DNA of 7,098 nt, taken from contig JAESSL010000042.1 in NCBI GenBank assembly GCA_016764135.1, positions 1-7,098 of the forward strand, written 5' to 3'. Below are positions 6,033 to 7,098 of the stretch, piece after piece. Position 1 is the first letter of the stretch, and each line of letters starts with the position of its first letter. Position numbers and translations under genes: made by a program. The notes below the pieces were generated by a model. The model was not told the DNA's origin and searched no databases. It saw only the letters and a list, made by a program, of their open reading frames with translations. This stretch comes from Alphaproteobacteria bacterium (GTDB lineage Bacteria; Pseudomonadota; Alphaproteobacteria; UBA8366; GCA-2717185).

Positions 6033-7098
6033 ATGTTCAATTTGATTTCCGGCAGCCGCCACCTTGGCGCAGCCACCCTGTTCGCATCAGCCCTGTTCGC
6101 AACCGCATGGGCGGCGACGCCTGCAGTGGCGTTGAGCAATATCGAGAATTATGTGTTCGTGCCCAATCGCGCCTCCGCCGACGTGGCGGTGATCGACACG
6201 CGAACGGATAAAGTCATCGCCAAGGTGAGTGTGGGCAACACGCCCCATCAGGTCGCCGTGTCCGACACGCTGGGCAAGATGATCACCAGCAACACCGCCG
6301 ACAATACCATCTCGATCATTGATCTGGAAACCTTGCGCGCTGTCGCCACGATAACCTTGGGCGACACGCCGGAGCATATGGAAATCAGCCCCGACGGCGG
6401 CGTACTGGCGGTCGGCAATATCGAAGCCGGAACCATCTCGCTGGTGTCGATTTCGGAAAACCGCGAACTGAAGCGCATCAGCGGCTTGCACGAGCCGCAT
6501 AACATGACCTTCAGCCCAAGCGGAAAATGGCTGTATGTGGGCAATCTGGGCGCCGATTTCGTCAGTGTCATCGACGTTGAAGCCGGAATCGTCGTAAAGG
6601 AAATCCCTGTTGGCGATCCCAAAGCCATGGCCAGCACGGGCGCGACAAACGAAGAATATCAAGGCGTCATCAACGTAACCCGCACGCCGGACGGGCGCTT
6701 GGGCTTCGCCGCGTATGGCGAAGGCGATTCGATGGCGGTGCTGGATTTGCGCACCAAAAAGAAGATCAAGACGCTGAAACTGGGCGATCTGCCATGGCGC
6801 GCCTATTCGACCGCCGATGGCCGCTTCATGATCATTCCCAATAACGGCGACGAAACTGTTTCCATCGTCTCCACCTCCACGCTGAGCGAAGTCGCCCGGT
6901 TGAAGGGCGCCGCCGACATGACCGGCGTCAACACCGGCTGGTTCGAGACAACCGCCTTCATCCTCAGCCGAGGCGACAACAAAGCCGTCGTCATCGACCT
7001 GACCACGATGACGCGGGTTGGAGAAATCGCGCTGCCCGGCACGCCCGAGACCGGCGTCACGACCCCGGACGGCAAGAAACTTTATATCGCGCTGAGCA
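6033..7098 (+). CDS. Exported YVTN-type beta-propeller protein (3' end beyond window)
   Basis: An open frame of 355 codons runs off the window edge. The ATG is preceded by AGGAG (6023-6027) at 5 bases. The N-terminus has a basic residue pair (RH, 9-10), a hydrophobic Ala-rich stretch (about 11-27) and likely cleavage sites after AWA (27) or AVA (33), so the protein should be exported to the periplasm. The mature part consists of repeated blades of about 41-43 residues of the YVTN/cytochrome d1-like type, each ending in a VSVIDxxxxxVxxxIxVG pattern, such as ISIIDLETLRAVATITLG (93-110) and VSVIDVEAGIVVKEIPVG (177-194). Histidines recur at equivalent places in three consecutive blades (His72, His115, His156). 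Such proteins occur near periplasmic redox enzymes and in metal or cofactor handling, but no enzymatic residue set is evident here. The exact function is unknown. There is no cytochrome CXXCH motif in the visible part. Confidence 0.9.
   Translation, partial: MFNLISGSRHLGAATLFASALFATAWAATPAVALSNIENYVFVPNRASADVAVIDTRTDKVIAKVSVGNTPHQVAVSDTLGKMITSNTADNTISIIDLETLRAVATITLGDTPEHMEISPDGGVLAVGNIEAGTISLVSISENRELKRISGLHEPHNMTFSPSGKWLYVGNLGADFVSVIDVEAGIVVKEIPVGDPKAMASTGATNEEYQGVINVTRTPDGRLGFAAYGEGDSMAVLDLRTKKKIKTLKLGDLPWRAYSTADGRFMIIPNNGDETVSIVSTSTLSEVARLKGAADMTGVNTGWFETTAFILSRGDNKAVVIDLTTMTRVGEIALPGTPETGVTTPDGKKLYIALS

Noticed and set aside
6087..7075. Minus-strand open frames opposite the exported propeller gene
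   Set aside because: The plus strand carries a clear signal peptide and blade repeats through the whole stretch, so the opposite frames are shadows.
1..7098. CRISPR array, insertion sequence, integrase site or defence genes
   Set aside because: No regularly spaced repeats, transposase or integrase motifs, or terminal repeats were seen on either strand.

Overview
The window carries two blocks that meet at an AT-rich intergenic region near position 3900. GC content is moderate to high. The coding style, the short protein of a type common in alphaproteobacteria and the CrgA-like LysR regulator suggest a Gram-negative proteobacterium, probably an alphaproteobacterium. This placement is an inference from style, not from a marker gene.

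Left block, minus strand (3837 down to 180). A 64-residue protein of unknown function is followed by selA (selenocysteine synthase) and selB (the selenocysteine-specific elongation factor). The two sel genes overlap by four bases (ATGA), the classic sign of translational coupling. SelA converts Ser-tRNA(Sec) to Sec-tRNA(Sec), and SelB delivers it to the ribosome at recoded UGA codons. The host therefore very likely makes selenoproteins, although selC, selD and any selenoprotein gene must lie outside the window. The 116 bases between the small gene and selA hold two adjacent stem-loops on the selA-sense strand. One is a bulged hairpin near the selA start that could be a SECIS-like regulatory element, and one is a perfect 9-bp stem that could be a terminator. 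At the far left, a short open frame on the plus strand (ending at 158) may be the tail of a gene converging on selB.

Right block, plus strand (3991 to the window end). A LysR-family regulator is followed, 99 bases later, by an SMP-30/gluconolactonase-family hydrolase with all four metal ligands present, and then by an exported YVTN-type beta-propeller protein cut off by the window edge. The lactonase has its own good candidate promoter, and a perfect 15-bp palindrome sits directly after its -10 element. A second palindrome lies just upstream of lysR, also next to a TATAAT box. The layout suggests a small carbohydrate-lactone or related catabolic locus controlled by the LysR protein. That is inferred from gene order and dyad positions only.

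No mobile element, CRISPR array, rRNA or tRNA was found. The most useful leads are the structured selAB leader, the two palindromes overlapping predicted transcription starts, and the uncharacterised small gene.
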